Assembly: GCA_039819485.1 (NCBI GenBank) | Contig: JBCBRY010000020.1 | Location: 30,713-94,712 of the forward strand | Origin: UBA6168 sp039819485 | GTDB lineage: Bacteria > Bacteroidota > Bacteroidia > Chitinophagales > Saprospiraceae | Direction of reading: 5' to 3' | Length of the DNA stretch: 64,000 nucleotides | Shown here: piece by piece, positions 43,519 to 51,985 of the stretch | How positions within the stretch are numbered: the stretch's first letter is position 1 | Layout: each line of letters opens with the position of its first letter | Program-made: the position numbers and the translations under genes | The notes under the pieces: generated by a model | Told to the model about the DNA's origin: nothing | What the model saw: only the letters and a program-made list of their open reading frames with translations | Database searches by the model: none

Positions 43519-43957
43519 GGACACATAGGGTATTCTGAATATCAAAGATATAAAATGGAAATCTCTGGCGCTGGCTTATTTGAATCAAATTAGAACTATT
43601 TGAAGTTCCGATGACTTTACGGATGACTGGGCTTTGATTTATTAATTGATGTTGTCAACAAACTGAAAATTCTCTTTTTGGGAAAGATATACCAAAAATG
43701 GGACAGGAAATCCTTTTTGGTAGACGAGTTTGTGCAGTTGAGAAACGGTGTGTATCATCTTATGATAAATTTCTCTGCGGGCTTTGCGTCCTCAGCGCCG
43801 TTCACTCGAAAAATTCCACGCAGGGAACTGCACCGCGCAAGTTGGTATGTCAAGACAAATAGGGGCTGGAACCAGGTGAGTATAACTAAAAAAACAAAAA
43901 GCCCCGGCGGGCACGTAGTCGCCGGGGCTGTTTTTATAATACTGAAGATGTTATGCT
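43519..43957. other. Intergenic stretch, mostly featureless
   Basis: A bidirectional terminator occupies 43890-43940. The rest is AT-rich with a short GCG-rich patch near 43775-43835. No gene or clear promoter was recognised. Confidence 0.6.
43890..43940. terminator. Bidirectional rho-independent terminator
   Basis: A perfect 10-bp stem AGCCCCGGCG (43900-43909) and CGCCGGGGCT (43920-43929) has a T-rich tract on both sides. It ends the M56 peptidase gene on the minus strand. Confidence 0.9.
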
Positions 43958-46576
43958 TTATTGGGCTCTGCGGGAATCATCGATGAGGGCTCTTTTGGCC
44001 CGACCTTCAATCAGGTAGGATTGTCGTTCCAACCTCTCCAAATACTCCTTGTTCTTTTGGATGCTTTTCGACATCTGCCCAACTGCATTTAGCCGCTGAA
44101 GTTTACTTAGTTCGGCCAATGCTTTCTGTTCGGCTTCCATTTTTTGATGCAGCTTTTGGATCGCCTCTTCCCGTTGCAGCATGCGGCGGTCGTTGTGTTT
44201 TAAGTAGAGTTTTTTGTTCTTATTTAATTCTTCAATTATTCTTTCCCTTTCCAGTTTGAGGTTTTTTCTATCTTTCTCATTGAGCGACCGTTCCCGCTCT
44301 TTCAATTCCAGCAACAATTGTTGGGCCCGTGCTGCGTTTTCCTGAAACAATTGGTGCTGCTGGGCTTCTTGTTCGTATCGGCGGAGCAGCAATTCATTTT
44401 CGTGCTGATCTCCTTCTCGCAATAACTCAAAGTACTGGTTTCCTTTTGGGAGGAGCAGTTCGTGTACTTCTTCCTCTCCATCGTCACCATCGCTTTTGAG
44501 CCAGAGGCCCCTGAACCTTTCCGGCATTTCTCCTTTTTCTATTTCCAGATCCCGATAGTAATCAATGTCGTTTTTGTCCAGCAAATGCTCGGGCCATGAT
44601 TTTCTTTCAAAGAAGATATTTGGTTCCTCGGCTATTTCCGGGAAAGGGATTTCAGCTATTTCCTCGCCATTGGGAAACCAAAAGAGCCGATCGCTGGCCT
44701 GGTCGTAATAGCGGCGGATAGCCCCTGTCGATTCCACTTTTTCCACGATGACGGTTTCATCCCCGTCTTTCATTCCCTTGATCTCGTTTCCATTGATGGT
44801 CACATTGCCTTTCCGGGAGTTTTCAATTTCAATTTCCACGGGGTCGGCTCCGTCGGCATTTTCGATGATGATGGTCATGCCTTTACCATTTTTTTTGGTG
44901 GTAATTGTTCGTTTACCGGCCGGCGGTGCCGGTGGTGCCGGTGGCGACGGCACTGCGCTTGGTACATCTGGCACGACAGGGGCCGGTGGTGCGGCAGGAC
45001 TTGCCGGTGATACGGCTCCTGGTGGCACAGGTGCGGCTGGCGGTGCAGGAGCGGCCAGGTCAAAAGGTACTGGTGGAGGGGGCGGGGGTGGAGGCAGGTC
45101 ATTGACCAGGTCGATCACCAAGTCCTCGTATTTATAGTAGTCGGATTGGTCGATTACCTTTCCGTCGATCTCAAGGTACTTGATTTCACGGTCTTTTATT
45201 TTTACATCTATTTCTTCACCACCATTGTTTTTGTTGTAGCGGAAATCACCGTTGGGTAATTCTCTTTTTTCATGATTTCCTTTGAAGACATGAATGACCT
45301 CGATGTCATCGGCTTCGGTATTCTCCAAAAATTTTTCGTAGCCATCAACGGGTTTTTCCACACCGTTTATCCTTACCTTTTGTAATTCACTGTCATTAAA
45401 TTTCATTTCGACCACATCCCCATTTTTTTTCAACACTTTTATGGTCTCGTCAGTCGGTTTCAACTCTAGCTTATCGCTCTTGGGGATAGTGTCCGTGGGA
45501 GCAGCAAAAGCGGGGACATCTTTAAAAAATGGTTCTTTCTCTGAAGATGGTGTTGACGGGGTATTCTGCGCTTGTACGGAAAGTAACAGGACAGTTACGA
45601 GCAATAAAACCGTGGCGGTGATTTTTTCCATAGCATTGGATTTTTTATCAGGTGATTGTAATATCCGCTGGATGCGGGAGAGCAACTGGTTTTTGTTTTT
45701 CGAAAAAGAGAGGGCCAGCATCGGCTGTGCCTGGTGCATTTCCTGCAAGGACACCAACGCCTTCGCATAGGCAATGGAATTGCCGCAGGTTGCTACGGCC
45801 ATGTCATCGCAACAATTCTCTCTTTCAATGCGGATGCGGGAAGAAATCCACCATACCGCCGGGTTGAAATAAAAGAGCGCCTCTACGATGGTTTGCAAGA
45901 TATTGATGAAATAATCGTAGCGGGCCACGTGCGCCAGTTCGTGTGCCAGGATCGCTTCAACTTGTTCGGTGGTCAATTGATTGATGGCGGCGATGGGCAT
46001 CAAAATGACGGGCTTCAGCCAGCCGACCACCATCGGTACTTTTACCAGCGCAGAGGCCGTTAATTTAATGTCCTGGGAAATGCCGAGCGTGGCTTGCAAT
46101 CTGTTTTTTAAAATATGCCATTGTTGAGGTACGGTATTGAGGTGGCGTGTTTTTAGCCGCTGAATGTAGAGCAGGCTGCCCATTGTTTTCAGCATGAAAA
46201 ATACCATCCCTAAAAGCCACGCTGAAACAATTAACGGCATATTGTTATTGAAATAATCTGCAAAAGGAGTAGTGGGATCGGCCAAAATTAATTGGCCGGA
46301 AAAATGGCCTTGGGTATTGATTAATTCACTGGCCAGCCCGCCTGCTGCTTCCTGGTCTTTTAATAAAACAAAGAAAGTGACTACGGAAAACAAAAGCGTG
46401 CAGCCCATGGCCGTGCAGCCTGCCCAATATCTTTTTTGTGCATTTGTTTTTTGCCAAAAAAGTAAATAAGCAGCCAATAACAAAGCGACGATAAATGCCT
46501 GCCACAACGAATGCAAAACCGTCCACCCAAGGGCATTCAATATATTTTCCGGAATGAGGTTATAGATGAATTCCAT
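43958..46576 (-). CDS. BlaR1/MecR1-like M56 membrane metallopeptidase
   Basis: This 872-aa protein has hydrophobic helices at about residues 15-42, 55-72 and 105-130, a zinc-protease motif H212-E-L-A-H216 followed by ERENCCDDMAV, and a fourth helix near 320 (ITATVLLLVTVLLLSV). BlaR1-family peptidases sense an outside signal and relieve repression by a BlaI-type partner, and such a repressor is encoded 72 bp upstream on the same strand. It has no penicillin-binding sensor domain. After the last helix it carries a ~540-residue tail: acidic or beta-rich repeats, a Pro/Ala-rich linker (DLPPPPPPPPVPFDLAAP), an ITTKKNGKGMTIIIEN stretch and a charged coiled coil (~740-860). The tail probably lies outside the cytoplasm and may be the sensor (inference). 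The signal is unknown. Confidence 0.88.
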   Translation of the reverse strand: MEFIYNLIPENILNALGWTVLHSLWQAFIVALLLAAYLLFWQKTNAQKRYWAGCTAMGCTLLFSVVTFFVLLKDQEAAGGLASELINTQGHFSGQLILADPTTPFADYFNNNMPLIVSAWLLGMVFFMLKTMGSLLYIQRLKTRHLNTVPQQWHILKNRLQATLGISQDIKLTASALVKVPMVVGWLKPVILMPIAAINQLTTEQVEAILAHELAHVARYDYFINILQTIVEALFYFNPAVWWISSRIRIERENCCDDMAVATCGNSIAYAKALVSLQEMHQAQPMLALSFSKNKNQLLSRIQRILQSPDKKSNAMEKITATVLLLVTVLLLSVQAQNTPSTPSSEKEPFFKDVPAFAAPTDTIPKSDKLELKPTDETIKVLKKNGDVVEMKFNDSELQKVRINGVEKPVDGYEKFLENTEADDIEVIHVFKGNHEKRELPNGDFRYNKNNGGEEIDVKIKDREIKYLEIDGKVIDQSDYYKYEDLVIDLVNDLPPPPPPPPVPFDLAAPAPPAAPVPPGAVSPASPAAPPAPVVPDVPSAVPSPPAPPAPPAGKRTITTKKNGKGMTIIIENADGADPVEIEIENSRKGNVTINGNEIKGMKDGDETVIVEKVESTGAIRRYYDQASDRLFWFPNGEEIAEIPFPEIAEEPNIFFERKSWPEHLLDKNDIDYYRDLEIEKGEMPERFRGLWLKSDGDDGEEEVHELLLPKGNQYFELLREGDQHENELLLRRYEQEAQQHQLFQENAARAQQLLLELKERERSLNEKDRKNLKLERERIIEELNKNKKLYLKHNDRRMLQREEAIQKLHQKMEAEQKALAELSKLQRLNAVGQMSKSIQKNKEYLERLERQSYLIEGRAKRALIDDSRRAQ

Positions 46577-46648
46577 TTTTTTTGAATGAAGAATGATGAA
46601 TGAAAAATGAAGAAAGAAAAATGATGAATAATTGACCTCCGTTAACTG

Positions 46649-47035
46649 CTAACCATTTTTCTCCATTTTCTTAATAAGCTCCTTTATCTGGTCGAGTTCT
46701 TCTTCGGAAGCGCGATGGTTGCCGAGCGCTTGCATGACCAGGTTCACGGCAGAGCCGCCGAATACATTGTCGACAAATTTGCCGAGGAGATCTTTCTGGG
46801 TGGCTTCCTGGCTTACGGCAGCGTCGTATATGTGGCTGCGGGTTTCGGTGTTGCGGGTCAACAGCTTTTTTTCCAGCATGATCTGCATGAATTTAAGCGT
46901 TGTGGTATAGCCCGTTTCTTTACGTTTGTTAATTTCATCGTTCACAAAACGGACCGATGAAGGGCCGTGTTCCCAAAGTATTTTCAGGATGGCCAGCTCG
47001 GATTCGGTAGGTTTCGGAATATTCTTTTTTGACAT
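46649..47035 (-). CDS. BlaI/MecI/CopY-family transcriptional repressor
   Basis: The protein is 128 aa, the usual size for the family, with an N-terminal winged helix (ESELAILKILWEHGPSSVR, then GYTTTLKFMQIMLEKKLL) and a C-terminal dimer region (DLLGKFVDNVFGGSAVNL). It starts at the ATG at 47035 and is followed by the M56 peptidase gene, forming the classic repressor-antirepressor pair. Three operator-like palindromes overlap its promoter, so it very likely represses itself and the peptidase. The 72-bp gap before the peptidase gene is an A-rich stretch of short GAATGA-type direct repeats. Confidence 0.93.
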   Translation of the reverse strand: MSKKNIPKPTESELAILKILWEHGPSSVRFVNDEINKRKETGYTTTLKFMQIMLEKKLLTRNTETRSHIYDAAVSQEATQKDLLGKFVDNVFGGSAVNLVMQALGNHRASEEELDQIKELIKKMEKNG

Positions 47036-47102
47036 GGTTTGGTATTTTATTTAAAACGGTTCAGCACACTTTTCAAAGACGGCCTCCGCATCGAATCAGT
47101 TG

Positions 47103-47175
47103 CACGAATGTTTTCGTAGTGCAAGTTTATACGAACATTTTCGTAAAAACAAATTTTTCTACGATTTTTTTCGTA
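47103..47175 (-). promoter_or_regulatory. Promoter of the repressor gene with three operator palindromes
   Basis: On the minus strand a promoter TTG (47150-47152), 20-nt spacer, TAAACTTG (47122-47129) fits the Bacteroidota form with one mismatch. The spacer contains a perfect palindrome, TACGAACATTTTCGTA (47130-47145). Matching 16-mers lie at 47160-47175 (TACGA-N6-TCGTA) and 47103-47118 (CACGAATGTTTTCGTA), 30 and 27 bp away. Binding by the adjacent BlaI-type protein is inferred from position and symmetry. Confidence 0.82.
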
Positions 47176-47391
47176 ATTGATGGTTGGCCCGGAGGAGAAG
47201 GTAGAGGGATTGTGGATAGGGTTTTGGATGAAGAACTGACAATAAGATACCCTACATAAGTCTCTCTACCTTCTACCTGTACTGATTGATAAACATGGGA
47301 ACAGTCCTGTATGTATGGCAGTCGCCCGAGTCGCTGCTCCGTTGCGCCGGGCGGCCGATAGGCCGACTGCGCCTGCCATTCATCCCGTTAT

Positions 47392-47405
47392 GTAACCATA
47401 GTTAC
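47392..47405 (+). promoter_or_regulatory. CRP/FNR-like palindrome upstream of the YeeE/YedE genes
   Basis: The palindrome GTAAC-CATA-GTTAC lies 58 bp before the start codon and about 50 bp before the expected transcription start after a TGCTTTTG box (47436-47443). The symmetry and N4 spacing resemble sites of CRP/FNR-family regulators. Confidence 0.5.
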
Positions 47406-47463
47406 AGGAGTTTTTAACAAAGTTGATTTTCTTTGTGCTTTTGTAGAATTAAAATATGTTCTA

Positions 47464-48024
47464 ATGATAGAATTTCTTTCACAGCCCTGGCCTTGGTTCG
47501 TAGCAGGGCCGTTCATTGCGCTGACCATGTTCTCATTACTGTACTTCGGTAAAAACTTTGGTGTGTCCGGCAACTTAAGAACCATCTGTGCTGCGGGAGG
47601 GGCAGGCAGCCATGTGGACTTTTTTAAGTTCGATTGGAAAAAACAGATTTGGAACCTGATGTTTGCACTGGGTACCATTGGGGGTGGCTTCGTGGCCTAT
47701 CAGTTCCTGACCATTGACCAGACGGTTGCGATCAGCCAACGTACAGCAGAGAAATTAAATGAGATCGGCTTCGCCAACCCTGGTGCGGAATACCTGCCGC
47801 CGGAAATTTTCAGTATGGAAAAACTGACCTCCCTGCCCGGCCTGGCTATTCTACTGCTGGGCGGATTTTTGGTCGGCTTTGGGGCAAGGTATGCTGGTGG
47901 GTGTACATCGGGCCATGCCATCAGTGGCCTGAGCGATTTGCAGATTCCGTCCCTGATTGCTGTAGTCGGTTTTTTCATCGGCGGCCTGACGATGACATAT
48001 TTTATTATTCCTTTAATTTTTTAG
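47464..48024 (+). CDS. YeeE/YedE family membrane protein (first half)
   Basis: The 186-aa membrane protein shows four to five hydrophobic segments, a conserved GGAGSH turn near residue 42 and the family signature GARYAGGCTSGHAISG near residues 139-154, with the Cys thought to handle thiosulfate-type sulfur. YeeE/YedE proteins import thiosulfate or related sulfur species. In many Bacteroidota the family is split into two genes, and the second half follows 94 bp later. It starts at the ATG at 47464. There is no rhodanese gene next to it here. Confidence 0.88.
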   Translation: MIEFLSQPWPWFVAGPFIALTMFSLLYFGKNFGVSGNLRTICAAGGAGSHVDFFKFDWKKQIWNLMFALGTIGGGFVAYQFLTIDQTVAISQRTAEKLNEIGFANPGAEYLPPEIFSMEKLTSLPGLAILLLGGFLVGFGARYAGGCTSGHAISGLSDLQIPSLIAVVGFFIGGLTMTYFIIPLIF

Positions 48025-48116
48025 ACGTCAGAAGTCAGATCGCTTTGCTGTCAGAAATCAGACTTTTTATTGTCTGGCAGCGAAGCAGTCTGACCTCTGA
48101 CGTCTGACCTCTGTAA
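48020..48116. repeat. 23-bp-type intergenic repeats, cluster 1
   Basis: Copies of a GTCAGANGTCAGA-type unit and its inverse (TCTGACCTCTGAC) fill the gap between the two YeeE/YedE genes, with GCTTTGCTGTCAG and GGCAGCGAAGCAG as inverted partners. The same unit is found at 57651-57855. Confidence 0.8.
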
Positions 48117-48118
48117 AA

Positions 48119-48532
48119 ATGAAATACTTAAAATTTATTTTACTCGGTGTCCTTTTTGGAATTGCACTGGCAAAGGCAGAAATTATATCGTGGTACCGAA
48201 TTTATGAAATGTTCCAGTTCGATGCTTTTCACATGTACGGTGTGATTGGTTCGGCCGTAGTGCTGGGCGTTATTATTGTACAAATCATTAAGAGGTCGGA
48301 GATGAAAGACCTGAACGGTGAGCAAATTACTTTTAATGATAAAAACAGGAGCATTGCCCGTTATTTGATCGGAGGTACTTTTTTTGGGCTGGGCTGGGCA
48401 CTGGTGGGGGCTTGTCCTGGGCCGATGTTTATATTGTTGGGATATGGTTATTTGCCGATATTGGTAGTGATTGCGGGGGCGATTTTGGGAACCTATGTTT
48501 ACGGATTGCTGCGGCCTAAATTGCCTCATTAA
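48119..48532 (+). CDS. YeeE/YedE family membrane protein (second half, DUF6691-type)
   Basis: The 137-aa protein has four hydrophobic segments and the signature GLGWALVGACPGPMF (~residues 96-110) with the second conserved Cys. It pairs with the upstream 186-aa protein to make one sulfur-compound permease (family knowledge). The start is the ATG at 48119, and the hydrophobic N-terminus begins at once, typical of this half. Confidence 0.87.
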   Translation: MKYLKFILLGVLFGIALAKAEIISWYRIYEMFQFDAFHMYGVIGSAVVLGVIIVQIIKRSEMKDLNGEQITFNDKNRSIARYLIGGTFFGLGWALVGACPGPMFILLGYGYLPILVVIAGAILGTYVYGLLRPKLPH

Positions 48533-48595
48533 AAAAATAAACGGTGGCACTACAGTTTTGCCTAAAACGGTAATTGCTTTTAATAAAGATAAGCA

Positions 48596-48718
48596 GGTGG
48601 TCAAAAAAGAATGACACTTTTCCTTTGCCTGAAAAAGATTTTTAAGACTTGGAAATCAAACATTTGCCCGAATAAAAGTGTCATTTTTAGCGACCTTTAT
48701 TTTTGTCCAAGCGCTTAC
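48596..48718. repeat. Interspersed ~122-bp inverted-repeat element, copy 2
   Basis: Collinear with 31630-31750 across its full length, with scattered substitutions and small gaps. The internal inverted repeat ATGACACTTTT / AAAAGTGTCAT is conserved. It lies 50 bp before the DUF3365 gene. Confidence 0.85.
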
Positions 48719-48767
48719 AGGTACTAGATGCGGTACTATCATTGGGTTAGTCAATTAAAGAACCTTT

Positions 48768-49358
48768 ATGAAAAATAAAATAAAATATTCGGCTGCAGCT
48801 CTATTTTTCTTTTTTCTGGCAATGGGTTGTCTAGATCATAAGCAGCAAGAAAATACGAACAATATAAAAGAGGAATATCTCGCAAAAGGCCAGCAAATAA
48901 CCGCTGCTGTTTTTTCCGCATTAAGCAGTGAATTGCAAAATGCCATGAAAAACGGAGGGGTTGAAAATGCCGTGACTTATTGTAATTTACATGCATTGAA
49001 TGTAGTCGACAGCCTCTCGGCCATCCATCAGGCACAGATCAGGCGGGCTTCGGGTAAATATCGAAACCCAGAAGACAGGCCCGATATTTCAGAAAAAAAA
49101 ATAATAGATCATTATGAAAGTGAAATAAAAAAAGGAAATGAAATAATACCAAAAGTGGTATCGGGTCCCGATGGCCGACATTATTTCTATGCACCTATTT
49201 TCGTCAATGATTTTTGCTTAAAATGTCATGGAACGATCGGCCAGGAACTGACCCGGGAAAATGCTGATTTGATTAAAAAATATTATCCCGCCGACCTTGC
49301 AACCGGATATGAAACAGGAGATTTCAGGGGGATTTGGAGTATTGGTTTTGAGGAGTAG
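48768..49358 (+). CDS. DUF3365 (Tll0287-like) haem-binding lipoprotein
   Basis: The 196-aa protein has a lipoprotein signal (FFFLAMGC, lipid Cys near residue 22) and a Tll0287-like domain ending in a c-type haem motif C150-L-K-C153-H154. Other family marks are YCNLHAL, RRASGKYRNPEDRPD and GIWSIGF at the end. Members are periplasmic single-haem sensors or redox proteins; the partner is unknown. It stands alone on the plus strand. Confidence 0.85.
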   Translation: MKNKIKYSAAALFFFFLAMGCLDHKQQENTNNIKEEYLAKGQQITAAVFSALSSELQNAMKNGGVENAVTYCNLHALNVVDSLSAIHQAQIRRASGKYRNPEDRPDISEKKIIDHYESEIKKGNEIIPKVVSGPDGRHYFYAPIFVNDFCLKCHGTIGQELTRENADLIKKYYPADLATGYETGDFRGIWSIGFEE

Positions 49359-49628
49359 GAAGTCAGACAGGTCACAGGGAGCAGGTTCGGCCGTTCAGAA
49401 AGGATCAAGCTGATTTTTGTCATTTTTAGTTTTGGCCATATATGTTTAAATTTAATTCCTAAAGACGGATTGCCTCTATGAAACCAAGTCAATAATGTAT
49501 CAGACCAAATACACTGTGTAAAAAGTTACTTGACATTCCTCGCTGCCGCTGTTGACGCTTCAATTGAGTGGCACAGTACCGGGCAACTTGTTTAATAACT
49601 TTTGTTACACTGTACTAACATTGAAGCC

Positions 49629-49838
49629 ATGAAAGAAAACTGGGTAAAAATCTATTCCTCTACCGACCTCATGCAGGTCAAGCTCGCCGAAGATGTCCTC
49701 AAGCGCAACGGCATTGTCAGCCACATTCTCAACCACCCGGATTCGGCCATGCCAATGCTGGGCGAGGCAGAACTGTATGCCTTGCCGGAAAATGCGGAGC
49801 AGGCAAAAGCCATTCTGGAAGCCAGCGAAGTGGATTAA
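49629..49838 (+). CDS. DUF2007 family small protein
   Basis: The 69-aa protein reads WVKIYSSTDLMQVKLAEDVL, then NGI.SHILNHPDSAMP, then GEAELYALPENAEQAKAIL: the beta-alpha-beta fold of DUF2007 (putative signal-transducing, PII-like). The ATG at 49629 is preferred over an upstream TTG because homologues begin at this Lys-Glu-Asn-Trp region. Role unknown. Confidence 0.85.
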   Translation: MKENWVKIYSSTDLMQVKLAEDVLKRNGIVSHILNHPDSAMPMLGEAELYALPENAEQAKAILEASEVD

Positions 49839-50031
49839 CTTAGCGAATTGGGAGCCAGTAAAGCTTTTTTTGAATGGGGCTCGGATACCACCATTTCAAT
49901 TAATCTTTTTTTCCGAGCCATTTCAAATATTGATGAGTTCAAAAAATCTGATTTGCATGCTTGAGACGTCGATTTCAAGTGGCTGGGTGCCGACTTCATT
50001 TGTCCGTACTCACCAGAATGGCTGTTTTAGC

Positions 50032-51009
50032 TTAAGTGTATTTTTTCACAAACTCCATGATCTGCAACTCCTGCCAGTAATTCCTTTTTCCAAATAAGGT
50101 GAAACCGCAATGGCCGCCATATTCCGGTGCCATGAAATGGAGGTGCTCGCTGTCGTTCGCGATATCATAAGGATAGCACTCCTTGCCGAGCATGGGGTCG
50201 TCCTGTGCGTTGATGAGCAGGGTGGGGATGCGGATGTTTTTGAGGCCGGGCAGGCTGCTGCAGTCCCGGTAATAGCCTTTAGCCCCATCGAAGCCGTGGA
50301 GTGGGGCGGTGTAGTATTCATCAAAATCCCAGAGGTTTTTTACCTGTTTCAACAGTTCAGGCTTAAAAGTATTTGGGAACTGCTGGTGTTTGAGATGTAC
50401 TTTTTTGGTGAGGCTCCGCAGAAATCGTTTGTCGTAGATGAAATTGGAAGGGGAAATAATGCGCAAAGAACAAGATTGCAGGTCGATCGGGACGGAGATG
50501 GCGACGGCGCATTTAATGGCTGGGTCAGTTTGCCTGCTCCACTCGCCAAGGTATTTCAGGGTCATGTTTCCGCCCAGGCTGAAACCCACCATCACTATTT
50601 CACTGTAATCTCTTTTCAACCGTTGAATGACGGTGTGTGGGTCATCGGTGACGCCGCTGTGGTACATGCGTTTTTGCCGGTTCATTTCTCCACTGCAGCT
50701 CCGGTGGTTGATCATGGCAACGTCCCAGCCGTTTTGGAAAAATATATCAGCCGTTCCTTTAATATATTGAGAAGAACTGTTACCTTCGAGTCCATGCAAC
50801 AAGAAGGCAACTCGCCCATGATCCCCATGTTTCCCATGGTCTGATCTCATGAAATCTACATCGAGGAAGTCATCGTCTGGCGTCAGGATTCGTTCCCGCT
50901 GATATTGGAGGGGCTGCGTCTGTCGGAACAAAGCCGGAAAGATGGTGTTAAGGTGTCCGTTTCTGAGAAGCCTGCCAGGCAGGTAATCGATAGAATCAAG
51001 AACGGGCAT
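50032..51009 (-). CDS. YheT-type alpha/beta hydrolase
   Basis: This 325-aa cytoplasmic hydrolase has the YheT family N-terminus (NGHLNTIFPALFR), an oxyanion region FLLHGLEGNSSSQYIKG, a nucleophile elbow with Ser144 (VGFSLGGN), an acidic residue at about 270-271 (NAQDDPML) and catalytic His300 (YGGHCGF). The triad is complete. Substrates of the family are not settled (esters or lipids). It is a single gene facing left, between two plus-strand genes. Confidence 0.9.
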   Translation of the reverse strand: MPVLDSIDYLPGRLLRNGHLNTIFPALFRQTQPLQYQRERILTPDDDFLDVDFMRSDHGKHGDHGRVAFLLHGLEGNSSSQYIKGTADIFFQNGWDVAMINHRSCSGEMNRQKRMYHSGVTDDPHTVIQRLKRDYSEIVMVGFSLGGNMTLKYLGEWSRQTDPAIKCAVAISVPIDLQSCSLRIISPSNFIYDKRFLRSLTKKVHLKHQQFPNTFKPELLKQVKNLWDFDEYYTAPLHGFDGAKGYYRDCSSLPGLKNIRIPTLLINAQDDPMLGKECYPYDIANDSEHLHFMAPEYGGHCGFTLFGKRNYWQELQIMEFVKKYT

Positions 51010-51257
51010 GTAGAAGAATTAGGAAATTTTGAAATTAAGTTGTTGAAATCGAAGGGCAAATTAACGACTAAGTCCAGCAGTAAAACAATTTTCAGTTTTC
51101 AATTTTCATTTTCTTCACTGACTATGGCAAAAAATTTGACTAACGAATAAAGACTCCCACCTAACATATCCTCCATAAGCTTACGTAAGGAACGATCAGA
51201 TAATGACTTTTCGTTGGTTGCTGATTATCTGACTGCTCCTGAATCAACTTTGCAGCA

Positions 51258-51674
51258 ATGAAAAGATTAATCACCTATGGGGCTTTAATGCTCATTCCCT
51301 TCCTTTTTGGATTTTCCACCATCAACACCAATGCAACGCTGGCAGACGAAATCGTAGGAACCTACACTGGCATGTTTGCTAAGGATGGCGAGCTGAACAA
51401 AGAATTTCAGGTAAGAGTGACCAAGCTGTCAGATGACGTGATCCTGATCGAACCGTTGGATGGCATTAGCAGCCAGCAGGTAAAAGCAAAAATCCGGGAG
51501 GACAACTTAAGTGCCATCCGCGTGATCCGCCTGGAGCCGGTCGGAGACGTAGTCCTTAAAAACGGAATGATGACGCCGGTGAACGGCCGCCTGTCTTATG
51601 GCCTTTCTTCTAAAGACGGGCTGAAACTGGAGGTTTTTTCCGGTATTAGAGGGAACCGTTCGATTGACAAATAA
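51258..51674 (+). CDS. Unrecognised small exported protein
   Basis: The 138-aa protein has a signal peptide (MKRLITYGALMLIPFLFGFS, cleavage near residue 26) and a beta-strand-rich body with a start like a lipocalin or META-type barrel (DEIVGTYTGMF). No family is assigned with confidence. It has its own terminator. An inverted pair TCAGATAAT / ATTATCTGA (51196-51232) lies just upstream. Confidence 0.7.
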   Translation: MKRLITYGALMLIPFLFGFSTINTNATLADEIVGTYTGMFAKDGELNKEFQVRVTKLSDDVILIEPLDGISSQQVKAKIREDNLSAIRVIRLEPVGDVVLKNGMMTPVNGRLSYGLSSKDGLKLEVFSGIRGNRSIDK

Positions 51675-51985
51675 CGAGTACCAGGCTTAGCCTGGATTAT
51701 TGAATAAAAGAACACATGATCAACTTTTGGAATGCAGCCACATTCTGAAAGTTGATTTTTTATTTTAATTCCTTTCCTTCCTTCCGACGTGCCCAGTATT
51801 TTTTTATCACCCTATTCTTTCTGATGCTTACATTTGGACTTTTTAAGATGAGTTGGCTTTTGTGGAAATTGATAGATGACGGCCATTGGCATTGATTGCC
51901 TTGTCCAGTCTCAGATTTCAGTTCTCCAATGATCTTGCATGAGCGAATTTGTCCGATTGTCATTTTTATGAATCAAGCTTAGCAT
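51675..51985. other. Intergenic stretch before the MscS gene
   Basis: After the terminator at 51719-51762 there is an isolated TACATTTG (51829-51836) without a matching TTG box, and a 14-nt match (AATGATCTTGCATG, 51928-51941) to the arm of the hairpin at 31548-31618. A 67-codon minus-strand reading frame here looks fortuitous. Confidence 0.5.
51719..51762 (+). terminator. Terminator of the small exported-protein gene
   Basis: ATCAACTTTTGGAATG pairs with CATTCTGAAAGTTGAT (one mismatch region) across a 6-nt loop and is followed by TTTTTATTTT. It is 45 bp after the stop codon. Confidence 0.88.

Noticed and set aside
44748..45137. Gly/Ala-rich plus-strand frame opposite the M56 peptidase
   Set aside because: It is the complement of the Pro/Ala-rich linker; composition alone keeps it open.
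50110..50844. 244-codon plus-strand frame opposite the YheT-type hydrolase
   Set aside because: The minus-strand hydrolase has a complete catalytic triad; the plus frame has no domain.
51760..51963. 67-codon minus-strand frame before the MscS gene
   Set aside because: No family features; it starts beside a terminator and repeat-like DNA and is probably fortuitous.
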